DNA from: SKHV01 sp963678565
GTDB lineage: Bacteria; Bacteroidota; Bacteroidia; Bacteroidales; Prolixibacteraceae
Direction of reading: 5' to 3'
Assembly (NCBI GenBank): GCA_963678565.1
Contig: OY782875.1
Coordinates: 2,790,001 to 2,854,000, forward strand
Length of the DNA stretch: 64,000 bases
Part shown: one piece after another, positions 19,897 through 29,321 of the stretch
How positions within the stretch are numbered: position 1 is the first letter of the stretch
Layout: the number at the start of each line of letters is the position of its first letter
Translations under genes and position numbers: made by a program
Notes under the pieces: model-generated
What the model saw: the letters and a program-made list of their open reading frames with translations, nothing else
Told to the model about the DNA's origin: nothing
Database searches by the model: none

Positions 19897-20658
19897 CTAC
19901 AACTCAACGGCAACCGGACAATGGTCGCTACCCATAACTTCATTCAAAATAGAAGCTCCTTTTACTTTTGGGATAAAGCTTTCACTAACTAAAAAGTAAT
20001 CGATTCTCCAGCCTACATTCTTGCCTCGGGCGCCTGCACGGTAACTCCACCACGAATAGCTATCTGTTTTTTCAGGATAAAAATGACGGAAACTATCTAC
20101 CAATCCTCCCTGTGTAAACCGATCCATACCATCAATTTCGGCTTGCATGTATCCGGCCGATTTATTGTAGTTGGGTTTTGGACGTGCTAAGTCAATGTCC
20201 TTGTGCGCCACATTAAAATCTCCACAAACCAACACTGGTTTTGTTGCTTCTAACTTCTTCAGATAATTAAAGAAAGCCAAATCCCACTCTTGCCGATAGT
20301 CTAAACGTTTTAATTCACTTCCCGAATTTGGCACATAAACAGTCACCAAATAAAACGCTTCGTACTCGGCACACAACACACGGCCTTCATTGTCGTGTGC
20401 TTCTAAACCAATTCCTTTTGAAATGCTTATGGGTGCTTGCTTCGATATAATTGCTGTTCCTGAATAGCCTTTCTTTTCAGCTGAATTTGAATAAATGTGA
20501 TAGCCTTCAAGCTTGTTTAAGGTGTCAGCTACCTGATCGTCTTGCGCTTTTGTTTCCTGTAAGCACAATACATCAGGATCGAGGGCTTTAAAATCTTCAA
20601 AAAAGTTCTTTTTGGCAACAGCTCTGATTCCATTCACATTCCAGGAAATTATCTTCAT
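19897..20658 (-). CDS. xth: Exodeoxyribonuclease III (Xth-type AP endonuclease)
   Basis: This 253-residue exonuclease/endonuclease/phosphatase-fold enzyme cleaves abasic sites and resects 3' ends in base excision repair. Motifs in order are SWNVNGIRA with the first metal asparagine; LQETKAQ with the catalytic glutamate; VYVPNSG; CGDFNVAH; WRIDYFLVS; and the terminal GSDHCPVAVEL with the Asp-His pair. Length and motif spacing are standard. Confidence 0.96.
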   Translation of the reverse strand: MKIISWNVNGIRAVAKKNFFEDFKALDPDVLCLQETKAQDDQVADTLNKLEGYHIYSNSAEKKGYSGTAIISKQAPISISKGIGLEAHDNEGRVLCAEYEAFYLVTVYVPNSGSELKRLDYRQEWDLAFFNYLKKLEATKPVLVCGDFNVAHKDIDLARPKPNYNKSAGYMQAEIDGMDRFTQGGLVDSFRHFYPEKTDSYSWWSYRAGARGKNVGWRIDYFLVSESFIPKVKGASILNEVMGSDHCPVAVEL

Positions 20659-20803
20659 TGTATCTTTGTTTTAGTATTATCAATTCGTCTATTTCAACAA
20701 AAATAAACAGAAAATAGTTTTTCAAATCATTGAAATCACAAGAAATCATCACCTCTTGAACTTTTCCGTCTACCTGCCACGAATATATAAAGTACTTAAG
20801 CAG

Positions 20804-21475
20804 TTAGCGATACTCTATTCTCAAGTACTTTTTAAAATTCTCTTTTTTGAAAATGGCATTTGGAAAGATCTCCGCAGCATCAATAATTGCACAGCGGCGA
20901 GGAGAAAACTCTAATCCATAATCTTTACTAAATTTATGAATCAAATCATTAATGTCTTCATACTTTGCTTTTTTTGTGTCTTTGCCCTTCCCTATGGAAC
21001 CAAACTGATTTTTCTGATTCTTGTAGATAAAAACAATATGCGCTCTGGTAGGTATTTCGGTTTTTAAGAGCAAAAAGTAAGGGTGAAAATCATTGTCGTA
21101 TAAAAGCGAAGCTACAGCAATTGCAATATCGTCGCAATCTTGTTTACGCGAACTAAAACTTTCATTAAATGAAGCCCAATAATCATTTTTGCCAAAAACG
21201 ACATAATCTGAATTATTCCCTGCATGCTTGGCTATACTATTGCAATAAATAGCGGCATCCTGAATATCACGCACCTCTTTCAACATATGCGAATAGTGAG
21301 CATAGCGCAAACGATTAATGGCTTTTGCACGATAAGTACGATCATTGGTTTGTTTTGGGATTTCAATTGCTTCTACTTCCTCTGATTGAACTTCCAACAT
21401 CCACTGAGCAGTCACGTTGGTTGTGATAAACAGTAAACTAGTACCAAAGGCTAATTTCATTAAATATTTTATCAT
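20804..21475 (-). CDS. Transglutaminase-like cysteine peptidase, secreted
   Basis: I choose ATG 21475 (MIKYLMKLAFGTSLLFITT...) over the longer frame, since this gives a signal peptide ending near TAQ. The mature part (about 200 residues) contains KQDCDDIAIAVASLL with a likely catalytic Cys. Downstream are TRAHIVFIYK (His) and an Asp later, a layout like bacterial transglutaminase-like (BTLCP-type) proteases. Substrate unknown; probably periplasmic. Confidence 0.65.
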   Translation of the reverse strand: MIKYLMKLAFGTSLLFITTNVTAQWMLEVQSEEVEAIEIPKQTNDRTYRAKAINRLRYAHYSHMLKEVRDIQDAAIYCNSIAKHAGNNSDYVVFGKNDYWASFNESFSSRKQDCDDIAIAVASLLYDNDFHPYFLLLKTEIPTRAHIVFIYKNQKNQFGSIGKGKDTKKAKYEDINDLIHKFSKDYGLEFSPRRCAIIDAAEIFPNAIFKKENFKKYLRIEYR

Positions 21476-21669
21476 GGGTTTAGATAGAATTTTCGGTTTA
21501 AGAAGCTTAAATATAATAAATCTTGTTGTACATAAATACCTCCGACATCTCTTTCTTGTCACCCAAAGGGATATAGCAATGAAGAAACTAAAACGCAACT
21601 AGCTATTGATGTATTTGGAATATAAAAAGAGTTTTGTATCTTTTCTAAGCATTTGTCAAAACAAATAAG

Positions 21670-22749
21670 ATGAGAGAACCTTTGAGTCTGCATATACTTA
21701 CAAAAACTGTTGACGACTTAACCGTTGGTATTGGAATTTTTTATATCCCGGACTTAAATGATATAAAAAGCATTCAATATGTTTTTGTGAATAAAGTTCT
21801 TCTTTACGAAATGAGAAAGACACGTGAAGAGGTTTTCGGAAAAAAGATTATTGAAGTGGCTCCCGAAGCTTATGAACACGAAGGAGGACTCTTAGTGATA
21901 GAAACTTATAGAAAGGTTGCCGCAGAAGGTGGAAGTATTAATTTAGGACTTGTTGAATATTCTAATCACATGGTTTCAGGCACCTACGAATGCTCCGTAC
22001 ATTATATTCAAGATCATTATGTGTATGTTCAACTTAGAAACGTAACTGAGTTAGAGCAATTAAAAAACGAATTGCTAGAGAAAAACCAAGAACTAGAACA
22101 GTTCGCTTACATCACCTCACACGATTTACAAGAACCCCTAAATTCTATTATCTCATTTTCTGACCTATTAGAAGATGAAAAAAGTAAGTTAGGAGAAATG
22201 GGTCAACAGAGTATTGATATAATAAAAGGGTCGGCTTACAGAATGAAGGGTTTTATAGCTTCATTGCTAGAATATTCGCGAATTGGCAGTGAACGAAAAA
22301 AAACACAGGTAGACCTCCCCCAACTCATTGAAAATCTCAAAATTGACTTACACTACTTAATTACTAAAAAGCAAGCTACTATTACTTATTTAGGAAAGCC
22401 CCTTAAAATGTTAGCCTATGAAACTGAGCTCACAAAACTCTTGCAGAATTTGATCATAAATGGAATTAAATATACCGATGATCAAACAACGCCGCAGGTA
22501 ACTATAAACGCTGAAGAAGAAAACGATCAGTACAAATTTTCAATTACGGATAATGGGATTGGAATCGATAAAAAACAATTCGAAAATATCTTTAAAGTAT
22601 TTAAAAGACTTCACTCACGAGATAAATATACCGGTAATGGTATTGGCTTATCGTATTGCAGAAAGGTGGTAGAATTACATAAAGGAAAAATTTGGCTTAC
22701 CTCGGAAGTAAATAAAGGAACAACATTTTATTTCACAATTTCGAAATAG
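21670..22749 (+). CDS. PAS-domain sensor histidine kinase
   Basis: The 359-residue cytosolic kinase has no membrane segments. A PAS-like domain occupies about 12-125, followed by a short coiled coil. HisKA carries the phospho-acceptor His151 in YITSHDLQEPLNSII. The HATPase_c domain has the N box LLQNLIINGIKYT, G1 ITDNGIGID and G2 YTGNGIGLSYC. No response regulator is adjacent. The HDLQEPL version is typical of bacteriophytochrome-like kinases. It is the last gene before the cassette array. Confidence 0.93.
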   Translation: MREPLSLHILTKTVDDLTVGIGIFYIPDLNDIKSIQYVFVNKVLLYEMRKTREEVFGKKIIEVAPEAYEHEGGLLVIETYRKVAAEGGSINLGLVEYSNHMVSGTYECSVHYIQDHYVYVQLRNVTELEQLKNELLEKNQELEQFAYITSHDLQEPLNSIISFSDLLEDEKSKLGEMGQQSIDIIKGSAYRMKGFIASLLEYSRIGSERKKTQVDLPQLIENLKIDLHYLITKKQATITYLGKPLKMLAYETELTKLLQNLIINGIKYTDDQTTPQVTINAEEENDQYKFSITDNGIGIDKKQFENIFKVFKRLHSRDKYTGNGIGLSYCRKVVELHKGKIWLTSEVNKGTTFYFTISK

Positions 22750-22812
22750 ATATTTAGAACCGCGAAGGAGCTCAACATTGCCCACGCCCCTAGTCTTGCC
22801 ATTGGGTGCATC

Positions 22813-22863
22813 GCAAAGCATAACGCAGTGGAGCTCTGAAAGAAACCTCAACATCAATAGATC
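22813..22863. repeat. Dispersed noncoding repeat, copy 2
   Basis: This is the second copy of the element at 19,842-19,891, with a 6-base insertion near the right end. The block 22,750-22,970 around it holds no supportable gene. Confidence 0.6.
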
Positions 22864-22970
22864 GTACTTTTACTGTTAAATTGTTTTTATTGATTGAATT
22901 GGAGTGCAACGTAAATTGTTGTAACCATCCTCTGTGCCTGCTTAGTAAAGGTAATGATCATTTAAGAATT

Positions 22971-23100
22971 ACGGAACGGCTCGAATATGCGTAGTGCGGG
23001 ATTTCAAGGCTCTTCAGTATCAAACTGCGAAGTCGTTTATTAAATGCTTTAAAGCTTAAATTTACACATCGCCCCGCATTACCTATATTTATTGTTATGG
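22971..23100 (-). repeat. attC-like site 1 (distal left end of array)
   Basis: The left end is ACGGAAC-G and the right end GTTATGG, with an imperfectly self-complementary 130-base interior (ATATGCGTAGTGCGGG against CCCCGCATTACCTATAT). The minus-strand gene stop is 9 bases to the right. It closely matches the site at 58,405-58,536. It is the leftmost site found and so probably the distal end of the array. Confidence 0.8.
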
Positions 23101-23108
23101 GGCGTAAT

Positions 23109-23963
23109 TTATTCATCTCGAAATATTATTGGAACTGTATAAGGCATTCCTACATTTTCACCTTGTAACCTTGCTGGTGTCCATTGAGGCATTTCTCTTA
23201 CAATTCTTAAAGCTTCAGCATCTTGTCTTTTATTTATACCTCGAATTACCAATGGTTTATCCACAAAACCGTTTTTGTCAATATTAAATTGCACATATAC
23301 TTTTCCTGATTCAATCGAATCTTTAGGAATCTTTATACTGCTTTGAAGATATAACTTTAATGAATCCATCCCACCAGGAAATTCTGCCAATTGCTCTGGT
23401 GAAATAAAAATACTATCATTAAAAAATGAAAGGTCTGGTTGGTCATGAGTTATCGTGTGATAATCCTCCATCTGTCCTGTTTTATAGTCAATTACTTTAC
23501 CAATTGTCTCAAACCAATAATCACCGTCAAAATTCTCGTACCCCACAAACCAATGTCTGTTGTAATCCGAGGGGTGTTTTTTATCAAATATTGAAATGTA
23601 AAAATTCTCATGTTCAATCAAACCTGATTCTTGAGCAACTTTAATTGCGTAACATAAATCAAATTTATTTTTAAGCGGATTCTCTATTTTTTTAATCTCA
23701 CCATTTGATTTATAAAACCTCGTTTCATAAATAGGAATTGCTTCAATTAGCCAAAAACTTTCTTTTTCAATCTTTCCGTTTTTATCATACTCGCGGATTA
23801 TTTTAATATTATAATCCAGTTCCAATTCCTCTGTATCATCAATGCTTAATCGTTCAATAACTGCAATTTTCATATCACAAAGCTCAATGCTATCAATACT
23901 CTGTCCGAAAACACTAGCATTAATCAGTATTGCAATTAATAATGTAACTCGTTGTCTTATCAT
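23109..23963 (-). CDS. TonB-C-terminal-domain secreted protein
   Basis: The 284-residue protein has an N-terminal signal peptide ending near VFGQ. An unknown domain of about 190 residues follows. The C-terminal part (FPGGMDSLKLYLQSSIKIP ... GKVYVQFNIDKNGFV ... MPQWTPARLQGENVGMPYTVPIIF) is the energy-transducer TonB_C type fold seen in Bacteroidota. It lacks a proline-rich spanning linker, so it is unlikely to be a working TonB. It is the gene of the most distal cassette. Confidence 0.8.
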   Translation of the reverse strand: MIRQRVTLLIAILINASVFGQSIDSIELCDMKIAVIERLSIDDTEELELDYNIKIIREYDKNGKIEKESFWLIEAIPIYETRFYKSNGEIKKIENPLKNKFDLCYAIKVAQESGLIEHENFYISIFDKKHPSDYNRHWFVGYENFDGDYWFETIGKVIDYKTGQMEDYHTITHDQPDLSFFNDSIFISPEQLAEFPGGMDSLKLYLQSSIKIPKDSIESGKVYVQFNIDKNGFVDKPLVIRGINKRQDAEALRIVREMPQWTPARLQGENVGMPYTVPIIFRDE

Positions 23964-24045
23964 AATTTCCTTGACTTTATATCAAGATGCATTTTTCATT
24001 AAAATTCCATAAACTTCGGGTATATGTAACGCTGTTTTTTATGCC

Positions 24046-24179
24046 ACACAACGGTCACTTGTATGTTGTCGGTGCGGATTTCGAAGAGCGTCAGCGTCTG
24101 AAAGGACCTGATGGTCAAGAAAGGTTCAACGACGACGGCGTATTACAAACACCACACTGCAATTTACAAAATGTTGTAG
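24046..24179 (-). repeat. attC-like site 2
   Basis: The left end is ACACAAC-GG and the right end GTTGTAG. Arms GTATGTTGTCGGTGCGG and CCACACTGCAATTTACAAAATG pair imperfectly. The site is 134 bases, 6 bases from the stop of the next minus-strand gene. It belongs to the subfamily with the TGTCGGTGCGGATTTCGAAG left arm. Confidence 0.8.
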
Positions 24180-24185
24180 CCAGTA

Positions 24186-24743
24186 TTATTCGTTAGGGTT
24201 AATACGAGCAATTTCAATCGTTTTAGTAATGTCCAGAAGTACTATCGGGATTTTATTTAGATTGATTGAATAAGTCGTCAAATCATCATAATTTGTATTT
24301 TGTTTAATATAGTCTAAATTGAGTTTAACTTTTAATAAAAGTTTGTCCTTAGTGTCAAATAAATCTACTTGATAAAATTCTTTATCTGACACTGGGTTTA
24401 TCTTCGTTACTATTTTTATCTTTGAATAAGAAACAAATTCCAGATAGATAACTTGTAAGCCATATCCATACCCGTACCCATATGAGCCTGTACCTCTACT
24501 CTCATTCTGATAATCACTAAATCCATAATCAGATTTATACTTTCCTCTTTTTATTATGCATTGTTTTAGCACATCAAGTTTCGTGCTGTCAGATTGGATT
24601 ACAAAGTTTGTATCTATTCCGCCTAATGCACTGATAATTTTTTGAGAATGGGCTTTGTTTGTTGATATCGCTACTGATAATAGAGTTATAGTCGATAAAC
24701 ATAAAATATGTATCAAACTTTTAAATTTAGAAATTAAATTCAT
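24186..24743 (-). CDS. Secreted protein of unknown function
   Basis: The 185-residue protein has an N-terminal hydrophobic segment (IHILCLSTITLLSVAIS) consistent with a signal peptide. A Gly-Tyr run (RGTGSYGYGYGYG) sits mid-protein. The C-terminal half is rich in K, D, Y and I, with alternating hydrophobic pattern. No family recognised. It fills one cassette; an IS3 element is inserted between this gene and the next site. Confidence 0.6.
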   Translation of the reverse strand: MNLISKFKSLIHILCLSTITLLSVAISTNKAHSQKIISALGGIDTNFVIQSDSTKLDVLKQCIIKRGKYKSDYGFSDYQNESRGTGSYGYGYGYGLQVIYLEFVSYSKIKIVTKINPVSDKEFYQVDLFDTKDKLLLKVKLNLDYIKQNTNYDDLTTYSINLNKIPIVLLDITKTIEIARINPNE

Positions 24744-24911
24744 AATGGAGTATTTATGGTTAAACGCTTTTAAATAGAATTAATGATCAATTGGCATCTA
24801 AAAGAAAATTTAGTTTGCCAATCGAACATTGTAAAAAACATTTTCTTACTGTTCTTATAGAATGCTGAAAATGTCTAGTCCTAGAATACGGCTACAGGTT
24901 AAACATTGTTT

Positions 24912-25768
24912 TTATGCTACATTTTTAAACACCGAGTTAGGTGTTTTGTACCCTAAAGATAAATGAAGCCTTTTATTATTATATAGTTTAATAGCATTTT
25001 TTGTAGCACGTTTTGCATGAGCAGTTGAAAAGAAGCATTGGTCGAGGTAAAACTCGTCTTTCAAAATACCGTTAACTCTTTCAGCAACTGCGTTTTCATA
25101 ACAATGATTTTCTTCTGTCATACTTATATTTATTCTTTCCTTTTTAACTCATTTACATACATATGGCTGCAATACTGCACCCCTCTGTCGGAGTGATGTA
25201 TAAGTCCGACCGCTGGTCTTGTATGCCACAGGGCCTTTTTGAGGGCCCGTAGGCATCCCGACAGCTCCAGGCTATCGCTGATGTCGTGTCCGATTATTTT
25301 CCGTGAATACAAATCGGTTATCAGCGCTAAATAACAAAAGCCTTTTACGGTTCTGATGTATGTAATATCAGAAACCCATACCTGGTTTGGTTTTGTGATC
25401 TCCAACTCCTTGATAAGGTTGTTGTATTTATGGAAATGGTGATATGAATTGGTTGTTTTAGCATACGCCCTTTTCCGTTTCACCAACATATTATTCGCTC
25501 TGAGTATATTAAATAGAGAGTCCCTTCCAAGTTTAATCTGTTTGGCCTCAAAAGAGGGTTGTAGTGTTTCGTGTAGCTTACGTACGCCCACTCTGGGGTG
25601 CTCTTTCCGTTCTTTCTTTACAAGCTGTATTACTTGCGATTCAACTGATTTGTAGCGTTCCCAACGCTTAATGTATTTATAGAATGCATCGCGTTTTAGG
25701 TGGAATAGGGCACATACCTCCGACATGCTTGCTATACCCGTTTGTTTTGTTGTTGAGGTCGCTTTCAT
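24912..25768 (-). pseudogene. IS3-family transposase OrfB (DDE integrase), frameshifted
   Basis: The N-terminal 212 residues (25,130-25,768) hold HTH_21 and the first part of the rve core: QVWVSDITYI with the first Asp and IHHSDRGVQY with the second. The reading then stops. The next frame (24,912-25,121) continues NISMTEENHCYENAVAERVNG with the catalytic Glu. One extra A in the five-A run (T run 25,141-25,145 on the plus strand) would restore a single chain (...LKKERINISMTEEN...). The element is therefore either inactive or carries a sequencing error here. Confidence 0.88.
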
Positions 25769-25781
25769 CAGGGCTTGATGT

Positions 25782-26138
25782 TTAAGTTTTTTTTAGTTCC
25801 TCAACACTATTGTAGCCTAAGTTTTCGGCAGCCACTTCCAAATAAGAATCTTGTACGAGCTTGTCTAAATCCTTTTTAATCAAGAGTTTTTTTAGCTGCT
25901 CGATTTCTTTTTGAAGTTCTTTTAAGCGGCTGATCTCATCTTTTGTTTGTACCATAATACGCGTATTCATTAAATCTTTGCGGTCGTACTTTCGCACCCA
26001 CTCATTGATTGTACTTGACTGAATCCCGTAAATCCGGGATAGTTGTCGTTTTGAGTATTTACCCGTACTAAGTTCAGCTAAAATTTTGAGTTTGAAACTC
26101 TCGCTGTAATGCCGTGTTACTCCATCGTTTTTATACAT
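25782..26138 (-). CDS. IS3-family transposase OrfA
   Basis: The 118-residue DNA-binding subunit has an N-terminal helix-turn-helix (YSESFKLKILAELSTGKYSKRQLSRIYGIQSSTINEWVRKY) and a C-terminal leucine-zipper-like coiled coil (ISRLKELQKEIEQLKKLLIKK). It ends in an A8 run, where IS3 elements usually shift frame into OrfB. Here a -1 shift meets a stop within a few codons, so OrfB would need its own start or a different shift. Confidence 0.9.
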   Translation of the reverse strand: MYKNDGVTRHYSESFKLKILAELSTGKYSKRQLSRIYGIQSSTINEWVRKYDRKDLMNTRIMVQTKDEISRLKELQKEIEQLKKLLIKKDLDKLVQDSYLEVAAENLGYNSVEELKKT

Positions 26139-26184
26139 ATCTACTTTTTTAGTGTAGACATATTTTAGGACGACACAAAATTGC

Positions 26185-26316
26185 GTACAACGGTAAATTG
26201 TATGAGTAGTGGCAGATTGCGGAGTAATTACCTGTCAAACCGCTACGCAGTTTGAGCGGGCTACTAACCTTGATATTTACTACACCACCTGCCACTACTT
26301 ATACAAAATATTGTGC
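26185..26316 (-). repeat. attC-like site 3
   Basis: The left end is GTACAAC-GG and the right end ATTGTGC. The arms pair well (TTGTATGAGTAGTGGCAG against CTGCCACTACTTATACAA). The minus-strand gene to the right ends 22 bases inside the site. Its right end, read in reverse complement with flank, matches the left end of site 4 over about 9 bases (TAAGCACAA). Confidence 0.85.
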
Positions 26317-26813
26317 TTAGTTCTTTTCTTGTAAGCAATCATTACTATAAAAAATAGTGGCACAATAAAAGAAACAAAAAATACAATTTTATAAAATCTT
26401 GTTGTTTCATTTATGCTCAGAATATTTCGATTATTAATATTCACCTCATATACATGATAAGTTAGATTCTCATCGGAATTGAAGTCATTTCTGTCATATA
26501 GTAGTTTTACTTTTTTTCCTTTCACTTCGTTCAATTCAATAAAACTATACGCCTTGAAATCATTGTCCTGAATTGCAAAACGAATCGTAATATCATTTAC
26601 AGTGAGTGCATAAGCATAGTCGTATCTAAAGTTTCTTCTTGAGATTTTTATTTTTTGGACATTCGTAATTACACCTCCCACTTGGGTCAATTTGTCTCGT
26701 CGAATAAAGGCTCTCTTATATGTAGTATATTGGAAATGAATTAAAAAAGTCAGTATTATTCCCAAAATAATTATTCCAAATATTGGATTCTTTGCTTTCG
26801 TATTTCTATTCAT
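26295..26813 (-). CDS. Two-helix membrane protein of unknown function (DUF3592-like)
   Basis: The 172-residue protein has a membrane helix near 12-31 and a second near 138-160, separated by an extramembrane beta-rich domain of about 100 residues. That domain (GGVITNVQKIKISRRNFRYDYAY ... GKKVKLLYDRND) resembles DUF3592 proteins. Its last codons lie inside attC-like site 3, as is common for integron cassettes. Function unknown. Confidence 0.6.
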   Translation of the reverse strand: MNRNTKAKNPIFGIIILGIILTFLIHFQYTTYKRAFIRRDKLTQVGGVITNVQKIKISRRNFRYDYAYALTVNDITIRFAIQDNDFKAYSFIELNEVKGKKVKLLYDRNDFNSDENLTYHVYEVNINNRNILSINETTRFYKIVFFVSFIVPLFFIVMIAYKKRTKHNILYK

Positions 26814-26906
26814 ATTAATTTGTTGCTATTGAAAAGCCTAAAACATTCATTTCTTGTAGTCTATACTTTAGTATTATAAATTGCTATACGAGAGGCTCAG
26901 AATTAA

Positions 26907-27037
26907 GCACAACGGTTAGTGTATGATTTCGTAAGGGATTCCGGGCTTCATACCTATCAAGTTGCCTCTCAAAATTGATGCGGGAGATACAGCTCGAAGA
27001 CCTCTAAAACCCTTATGCACTACACACATTGTTAGCC
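26907..27037 (-). repeat. attC-like site 4
   Basis: The left end is GCACAAC-GG and the right end GTTAGCC, 131 bases. Arms GTGTATGATTTCGTAAGGG and CCCTTATGCACTACACAC pair. It is nearly identical to site 6 (29,187). Right-end complement GGTGGCTAAC matches the left end of site 5 at 9 of 10 bases. Confidence 0.85.
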
Positions 27038-27052
27038 ACCGTAATTGGTTAG

Positions 27053-27679
27053 TTATCTGCAACTTCTGTTATAAAATCTAACTATAGATTCCAAATCACT
27101 TTTACGAAATTCTTTACTCTCAATTTTTTTTGATAATTCAGGGCAATCACTAAAATATTCAATCATATCCTTTCTAAAGGTTAATCCTTTGGGTCTTTTT
27201 AGTTCTCCATTGCCTTTTTGAAGTATAAATTTCTCATCGCTATATGAATATCCTCCTGTAGCCATGCCTGTCGAAGCATTATACATTTCAGGTGAACGTT
27301 GAGTATAATAGTAATTAAATAACTTCAGGTCTCCATCAATTTCAATCCTTAGAAAGATATTTGAACTCATTGAGAAAATATTGCCCAATCCAAGTGTGTT
27401 TTTCCGAGATAGCATCCTTACTTTCTCATATTCATAGGTAAATCTAATCTCATTTGCATCATCTGGTCGTAGAACATTTTTTACTCCTAATGAATCAAAA
27501 TATTTAATCTTGTACTGTAATTTCTCATAGTTTGGCTCTAGTGTGAAAAATTTCACAGGAATCTTCATTGTCACATTTACAGTATCGTTCTTATAAAATA
27601 TTTGACCTTCAATCTTTTTTGCCTCTAATTTGAATGTAAAGATCAGTCCAATTACTGTAATAAAAATTAGTTTTCTCAT
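27053..27679 (-). CDS. Secreted protein of unknown function
   Basis: The 208-residue protein has a short signal peptide (MRKLIFITVIGLIFTFKLEA). The body is lysine- and tyrosine-rich with beta-strand periodicity (GQIFYKNDTVNVTMKIPVKFF). A central GMATGGYSYSDEKFILQKG segment is followed by a helical, cysteine-containing C-terminus (SDCPELSKK ... YNRSC). I recognise no family. Sole gene of its cassette, 16 bases from attC-like site 4. Confidence 0.6.
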   Translation of the reverse strand: MRKLIFITVIGLIFTFKLEAKKIEGQIFYKNDTVNVTMKIPVKFFTLEPNYEKLQYKIKYFDSLGVKNVLRPDDANEIRFTYEYEKVRMLSRKNTLGLGNIFSMSSNIFLRIEIDGDLKLFNYYYTQRSPEMYNASTGMATGGYSYSDEKFILQKGNGELKRPKGLTFRKDMIEYFSDCPELSKKIESKEFRKSDLESIVRFYNRSCR

Positions 27680-27743
27680 TTCTTATATTTTGTTTTAATC
27701 ATTATTTCATTGAAATCAATCTCCGAGATTTTGCGCTTATGGT

Positions 27744-27873
27744 GACTAACGGTGAGTATAAGAATAGTAGCCGACTGCGTGGCACTTTACTGTCAAGTAA
27801 CAGAAAAGTTGAAGCGGGATACAACCCTTGATTTTACTACTATTTCGGCTATTATTTTTATACATTGTTGACA
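27744..27873 (-). repeat. attC-like site 5
   Basis: The left end is GACTAAC-GG and the right end GTTGACA, 130 bases. Arms AGTATAAGAATAGTAGCCGA and TCGGCTATTATTTTTATACA pair. The right-end complement TTTTGTCAAC is an exact 10-base match to the left end of site 6. Confidence 0.85.
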
Positions 27874-27877
27874 AAAG

Positions 27878-29172
27878 TTAATGCTGTACTATTTTTTTTG
27901 TGAAATGTTGTTTTTTGATTATAAGCTCTAAATAATAGACTCCAGCATTAAAGTTTTCTAAATTAATACTGCCTTTATGGGCTTTTAAAGAAAATGACTT
28001 TAGCTCTTGACCAACATTATTATATATTATAGCTTTTGTAACTTCTTCATTGCTACTAAAGTTTAAAACATCTGTTGTTGGATTTGGGAAAAGGCTCAGC
28101 TGAATGTTCTTTTTATAAGAATTAAGATCAACACTTAAATGGTTATTTGTGAGATAATATAATCCTTTTTTCTTAGTCATAAAGATGATATTGCCATTAT
28201 AAACCTCGAAGTCTAAAATAGCTCCTACATCTTCACCGGTTATATTTTCTTGATATACAATGTTCCAGCTGTCACCTGCATTTGTAGATTTTAAAAAATA
28301 GATGGTATCATTGATTCCGTTTATACCGCCAGAAGCGTATACAATGTTAGTGTCGTTAGCATCGTACTTTATTTGGTATATGTATAAGTAGGGTGATAAA
28401 TTTTGAGTAGTCCAATTCGCTCCACTATCAGCAGATTTTGCAATTCGTCCTTCACCGCCAATAATATAGATGTCTTCGTTTGTTGGATGAAAAGCTAAAA
28501 CATGCGTGCAATTATTAAACTCGGAGTTTATGTCGATCCAAGAATTGCCTCCATCAAACGAAGAATAAACATAGGATGTATAGAAGCCATTTTCGCCCGT
28601 ACTGAATAATTTTTGATTGTTGGATGGATGAAAATCTACAAATCTGTATTGATATTCTGGGGAGTAATTGCTTAAAAGTGTCCACGTAAGTCCTGTATCT
28701 AATGACATAGAAATACCATAACTATGAGATACAAGTATTTTGTTAAAACTCGTGGAGTTATGCGCTATTTGATGTATGGAGTTGTTTAAGCCTGGGTAGA
28801 TGAAATGTGAGTTATTTCTAAAAGCATGCGATAGACCATTATCGTTGGAGTACACCATGAGACTGTCGTTTATTTTATTCGTAATTCCAATAACTTCATC
28901 ATTTTTTTAATAAAATCACTTATAGGTATGCCTTTAAATGCATAGCTACTCCATAGGGTATCGGATATGGTACTAAGGTGTTTTCTATAAATTCCATCTT
29001 TTGTGGGAACATAAATTATACTATCTATGATTTGAAATTTTGGCCAATAATTGCCATTTATCGCAGCTTGTTGAGGAGCATCAATCTTCGCAATTTCTTG
29101 CAAACCAAGATAGTTTGATTGTCCTTGTAGATTGAATGCAATAAAATATAAGATAATAGATGTGAATTTCAT
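27878..29172 (-). pseudogene. T9SS-sorted BNR/sortilin-like beta-propeller protein, frameshifted
   Basis: Two consecutive frames form one protein of about 430 residues. The first (28,870-29,172) has a signal peptide and about 100 residues. The second (27,878-28,858 and upstream) carries repeated BNR/Asp-box motifs (SADSGANWTT, TNAGDSWNIV, FDGGNSWIDI) and a type IX secretion C-terminal domain (LFPNPTTDVL ... GVYYLELI). The frames join at a seven-T run at 28,902-28,908, where a one-base change restores the reading. It could be phase-variable, decayed or a sequencing error. It is the sole gene of a cassette starting 20 bases from the next attC-like site. Confidence 0.82.
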
Positions 29173-29186
29173 TTTTTTCTAATTTT

Positions 29187-29317
29187 TGTCAACGTTGAGT
29201 GTATGGTGTCGTAAGGGATTTCGGGCTTCCAACCTATCAAGTTACTACCCAAAATTGATGCGGGTGATACCGCTCGAAAACCTCTGAACCCCTTATGCAC
29301 TATACACATTGTTGTGT
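29187..29317 (-). repeat. attC-like site 6
   Basis: The left end is TGTCAAC-G and the right end GTTGTGT, 131 bases. It is a close sequence relative of site 4 with the same inner segments (GGGCTTCnnACCTATCAAGTT). Right-end complement GCACACAAC matches the site 7 left end at 8 of 9 bases. Confidence 0.85.
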
Positions 29318-29321
29318 GCTT

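Larger units (their letters stand above)
24872..26177 (-). mobile_element. IS3-family insertion sequence (about 1.3 kb)
   Basis: Terminal inverted repeats TGTCTAGTCCTA (left, 24,872) and TGTGTCGTCCTA (right end read inwards, to 26,177) match at 10 of 12 positions. Possible 3-base AAA target duplications flank the element. It encodes OrfA and a frameshifted OrfB on the minus strand, with terminal TG dinucleotides as in the IS150 group. It lies between the 185-aa cassette gene and attC-like site 3. A second copy of its left end is at 46,646. Confidence 0.85.

Noticed and set aside
27878..28858. Independent 326-residue gene starting at 28,858
   Set aside because: Upstream sequence in the same frame remains protein-like and joins the 100-residue signal-peptide ORF by one base in the T run, so one frameshifted gene is more likely.
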